A stretch of DNA of 7,295 nt from contig CAYIFC010000031.1 of the NCBI GenBank assembly GCA_964362645.1, positions 1-7,295 of the forward strand, read 5' to 3'. Under the pieces are notes generated by a model. That model saw only the letters and a program-made list of their open reading frames with translations. It ran no database searches and had not been told where the DNA came from. Below, piece by piece: positions 5,897 to 7,295 of this stretch; position 1 is the first letter of the stretch; every line of letters begins with the position of its first letter. Source of the stretch: CAYIFC01 sp964362645. Lineage in GTDB: Bacteria > Patescibacteriota > Minisyncoccia > Phycocordibacterales > JACOZG01. A program made the translations under genes and the position numbers.

Positions 5897-6478
5897 ATGA
5901 AAATAGAGCGACCTAAATCTAAGCAACCGATTCCGGCTGATGCCAAGAAAGTTTTTACTGGTGTGATTTTTGACGTCTACCAGTGGGAGCAGAAGCTCTA
6001 TGACGGCACGACTACTACTTTTGAAAAACTGAAACGGCCGGACACGGTTGTGACCTTTCCAGTCCTAGATGATGGAAGAATCATTCTGGCAGAACAAGAG
6101 CAACCAGGTAAGGTGCCCTATATTTCGGCTATCGGCGGCCGGATCGATGAAGGCGAAGATATTTTAGTCGCTGCCAAGCGCGAACTACTTGAAGAAACTG
6201 GCTACAAAGCCGAACACTTTACTCTCTGGAAGGCCGATCAGCCTACAAGTAAAATAGATTACGCTATTTATTTTTTTATTGCTAAAGGCCTAAAGAAAAT
6301 ATCCGAACCAAGTCTCGACGGCGGCGAGAAGATTAAATTAAAGTTTGTGACCTTCAACGAGTTGATTGATCTCTCTACCGACAAAAAATTTATGGAGAAA
6401 GAAATCCTCCTCGACCTTCTCGAAGCCAAATTCGTCCCCGCCAAGAAAGAAGAGTTGAAGAAGCTGTTTGAGGTTTAA
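5897..6478 (+). CDS. Nudix hydrolase, ADP-ribose pyrophosphatase-like
   Basis: Protein of 193 residues with a complete Nudix box at 81-103: G81, E87, R95, E96, E99, E100, G102. The glutamates bind the metal ions needed to cleave a nucleoside diphosphate linked to another group. The N-terminal strands (VFTGVIFDVYQWEQ, then FEKLKRPDTVVTFPV) and the phrase 'ILAEQEQ' followed by a Pro before the Nudix box recall ADP-ribose and nucleotide-sugar pyrophosphatases, which recycle or detoxify ADP-ribose and similar compounds. The substrate is not proved. The last 25 residues are a charged helix. The reading frame is open back to a TTG at 5780, but that extension would cross both hairpins and the promoter and encodes a poly-Ala stretch unlike the family. 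The ATG at 5897 is therefore preferred. Confidence 0.88.
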   Translation: MKIERPKSKQPIPADAKKVFTGVIFDVYQWEQKLYDGTTTTFEKLKRPDTVVTFPVLDDGRIILAEQEQPGKVPYISAIGGRIDEGEDILVAAKRELLEETGYKAEHFTLWKADQPTSKIDYAIYFFIAKGLKKISEPSLDGGEKIKLKFVTFNELIDLSTDKKFMEKEILLDLLEAKFVPAKKEELKKLFEV

Positions 6479-6487
6479 AATATTCTC

Positions 6488-6503
6488 ACATTCTCAAGAA
6501 TGT
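6488..6503. repeat. Inverted repeat downstream of the Nudix gene
   Basis: ACATTCT and AGAATGT form a perfect 7-bp stem with a CA centre, 9 bases past the Nudix stop. It lacks a T run on the plus strand, so it is a weak terminator candidate at best. It could instead be a palindromic protein-binding site ahead of the tRNA gene. Confidence 0.4.
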
Positions 6504-6512
6504 TGGAATGTT

Positions 6513-6524
6513 TATAGTTATAAA
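6513..6524 (+). promoter_or_regulatory. Candidate -10 region for the tRNA-Ser gene
   Basis: TATAGT and TATAAA lie side by side about 50 bases before the tRNA. No convincing -35 is found. A second weak choice is TTGGTG at 6525 with GAAAAT at 6548, closer to the tRNA. The tRNA needs a promoter or must be cut from a Nudix read-through transcript, and the sequence does not decide. Confidence 0.25.
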
Positions 6525-6573
6525 TTGGTGGCTACTTTTACCGAGTCAGAAAATGTGTTAGGTTATCAGGATT

Positions 6574-6662
6574 GGAGAGGTGGCTGAGTGGCCGAAAGCG
6601 GCACGGTGCTAACGTGTTGTCCGGGTAAAACTGGACCGTGGGTTCGAATCCCACCCTCTCCG
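6574..6662 (+). tRNA. tRNA-Ser (anticodon GCT)
   Basis: Full class II cloverleaf reading AGC/AGT serine codons. The acceptor stem GGAGAGG (6574-6580) pairs with CCTCTCC (6655-6661), with G6662 as discriminator, as usual for serine tRNA. The anticodon stem GCACG/CGTGT encloses GTGCTAA, with the anticodon GCT at 6608-6610. A long variable arm (6619-6636, 6-bp stem) confirms the serine class. The T arm is GTGGG-TTCGAAT-CCCAC (6638-6654). CCA is not encoded, so a CCA-adding enzyme must complete it. Position 32 is G, where tRNAs nearly always have a pyrimidine. Confidence 0.96.
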
Positions 6663-6663
6663 T

Positions 6664-6700
6664 CTTCGTCACGCTGTAGCGTGACTACGACGTGACGAAG
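6664..6700. repeat. Nested inverted repeat between tRNA-Ser and the GIY-YIG gene
   Basis: CTTCGTCACG (6664-6673) is a perfect inverted match to CGTGACGAAG (6691-6700). Inside it, GTCACGCT (6668-6675) and AGCGTGAC (6678-6685) form a second perfect 8-bp stem around GT. The two stems share bases and exclude each other, so the RNA or DNA can fold in two ways. No T run follows, so it is not a standard terminator. The related phrase CGAAGTC recurs at 6696 and 6747. The whole stretch to 6766 has no ORF and may be a dispersed repeat unit. Confidence 0.7.
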
Positions 6701-6766
6701 TCCGTCTAGTCAGGCAAAAGCGGATCTCGCCATGATGTAGCTTTAGCGAAGTCGGGAAAATAAATT

Positions 6767-7000
6767 ATGTACTGCATTTACTCCCTAAAATGTAAGGATG
6801 GTTATTATGTCGGTTGCACCGATAATTTAGACGATCGTTTAGCTCGTCACTATAAAGGTCATGTGCCAGCAATCCCTGGTAGACTCCCAGTGGAGTTAGA
6901 TTTCTATTTTGTGATCAATGATAAATATAAGGCTTTCGAGTTCGAAAAATATTTAAAGTCTGGCTCCGGTCGTGCTTTCATAAAGAAGCATTTGATTTAA
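6767..7000 (+). CDS. Small GIY-YIG domain protein (URI type)
   Basis: The 77 residues are essentially one GIY-YIG nuclease domain. The two signature strands appear as C-I-Y (3-5) and Y-V-G (14-16) instead of strict GIY and YIG. The catalytic arginine is Arg24 in DDRLARH, and the metal-binding glutamate is probably Glu60 in the FEKYLKSGSG segment, where the family has an REKYLK-like motif. All expected catalytic residues are present and the length is usual for stand-alone URI-type proteins, so it is probably intact. These proteins are often annotated as excinuclease C-like, but they lack the rest of UvrC, and their biological substrates are mostly unknown. No clear Shine-Dalgarno sequence or promoter is seen; it may be transcribed with the upstream tRNA. 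The next gene starts after a 2-base gap. Confidence 0.88.
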   Translation: MYCIYSLKCKDGYYVGCTDNLDDRLARHYKGHVPAIPGRLPVELDFYFVINDKYKAFEFEKYLKSGSGRAFIKKHLI

Positions 7001-7002
7001 AA

Positions 7003-7191
7003 ATGATCCTACTAACCAAACGACAAATTGAAAGACAGGATAGGGTAGACAATTTAGTATTTGATTTACTTCAGCAATTTTTGCCAAAGAAGATTGATTG
7101 GGATATTGAGCTAATTGGTGCAATGAGAGATGTGATTTGTAAAGAAATTGTGGAAAGGAAACTAATTACAGAAGTAGAGTTTTACCCGTAA
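7003..7191 (+). CDS. Small protein of unknown function (62 residues)
   Basis: No named family is recognised. The protein is charged and apparently all-helical. A basic start (MILLTKRQIERQ) leads into a likely amphipathic helix (DNLVFDLLQQF), then a KKIDWDIELIGAMRDVI segment, and an acidic end at EVEFYP. It has no signal peptide, cysteines or membrane helix, so it should be cytoplasmic. It sits 2 bases after the GIY-YIG stop and 3 bases before the pyrD ATG, without a Shine-Dalgarno sequence. The tight spacing argues that it is a real, co-translated gene and not a chance ORF. It might bind a protein or nucleic acid, but nothing in the sequence proves this. Confidence 0.7.
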   Translation: MILLTKRQIERQDRVDNLVFDLLQQFLPKKIDWDIELIGAMRDVICKEIVERKLITEVEFYP

Positions 7192-7194
7192 CCC

Positions 7195-7295
7195 ATGTTT
7201 TATAAATATGTTTTGAAGCCGATACTTTTTTGCTTCGATCCCGAGGCGGTGCACGATGTGTTTACGAGTTTGGGTGAGTGGGCGGGGGAACAAAA
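7195..7295 (+). CDS. pyrD: Dihydroorotate dehydrogenase (quinone), class 2, N-terminal fragment
   Basis: Only the first 33 residues are in the window; the gene continues past the edge. They match the N-terminus of class 2 dihydroorotate dehydrogenases: an aromatic start with a basic residue (MFYKYVLKPILF), then F-D-P-E-x-V-H, which corresponds to the family's LDPExAH. In this class the N-terminal helices contact the membrane and form the quinone tunnel. The enzyme oxidises dihydroorotate to orotate in pyrimidine synthesis, passing electrons through FMN to quinone. The ATG follows the stop of the 62-residue gene by 3 bases, so it lies in the same transcript. The call rests on a short segment and the FMN-binding core is not visible. 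Confidence 0.8.
   Translation, partial: MFYKYVLKPILFCFDPEAVHDVFTSLGEWAGEQ

Noticed and set aside
6488..6503. Terminator of the Nudix gene
   Set aside because: The stem is perfect but AT-rich and is not followed by a T run. It is listed only as an inverted repeat.
6574..7295. Integrated element bounded by a duplicated tRNA 3' end
   Set aside because: No second copy of the tRNA-Ser 3' sequence and no integrase gene occur in the window.
1..7295. CRISPR array, insertion sequence or phage genes
   Set aside because: No regularly spaced repeats, transposase, integrase or structural phage protein were seen on either strand.

Overview
The window looks like chromosomal DNA from a bacterium of the Candidate Phyla Radiation (Patescibacteria), probably from a metagenome assembly. 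This is an inference. The signs are secreted proteins with the domain mix common in that group (peptidoglycan-binding, Kre9/KNH-like, dockerin, PKD), a small URI-type GIY-YIG protein beside a tRNA, a DUF7282-like membrane protein, a tRNA without encoded CCA, and start codons placed for leaderless mRNAs. The standard genetic code fits. All eight visible stop codons are TAA or TAG.

Left part (1-2295, + strand): two genes for exported proteins. The first is cut by the window edge and seems frameshifted near its visible 5' end. It carries a peptidoglycan-binding domain, a Kre9/KNH-like domain, a probable SbsA-type Ig-like domain and a C-terminal type I dockerin. A terminator and an extended -10 promoter separate it from the second gene, which has a signal peptide, a short coiled coil, a PKD domain and two carboxypeptidase-regulatory-like beta domains. 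Both probably belong to the cell surface.

Middle (2292-5704, - strand): a likely three-gene operon, read from right to left. It encodes a membrane-anchored DUF7282-like protein, the DNA helicase RecG, and a small alpha/beta hydrolase. The hydrolase gene is strikingly AT-rich and its stop codon overlaps the stop of the convergent surface-protein gene.

Right part (5705-7295, + strand): an intergenic region with two hairpins and a U tract, then a leaderless Nudix hydrolase gene, then tRNA-Ser(GCU). A nested inverted repeat follows, then a tight cluster of a GIY-YIG protein, a 62-residue unknown protein and the start of pyrD (class 2 dihydroorotate dehydrogenase), which runs off the window.

I see no CRISPR array, insertion sequence, rRNA or phage gene. 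The points most worth a second look are the tRNA / nested repeat / GIY-YIG arrangement, the orphan two-hairpin element at 5806-5864, the glycine-to-tryptophan change in RecG motif VI, and the recurring leaderless promoter layout.
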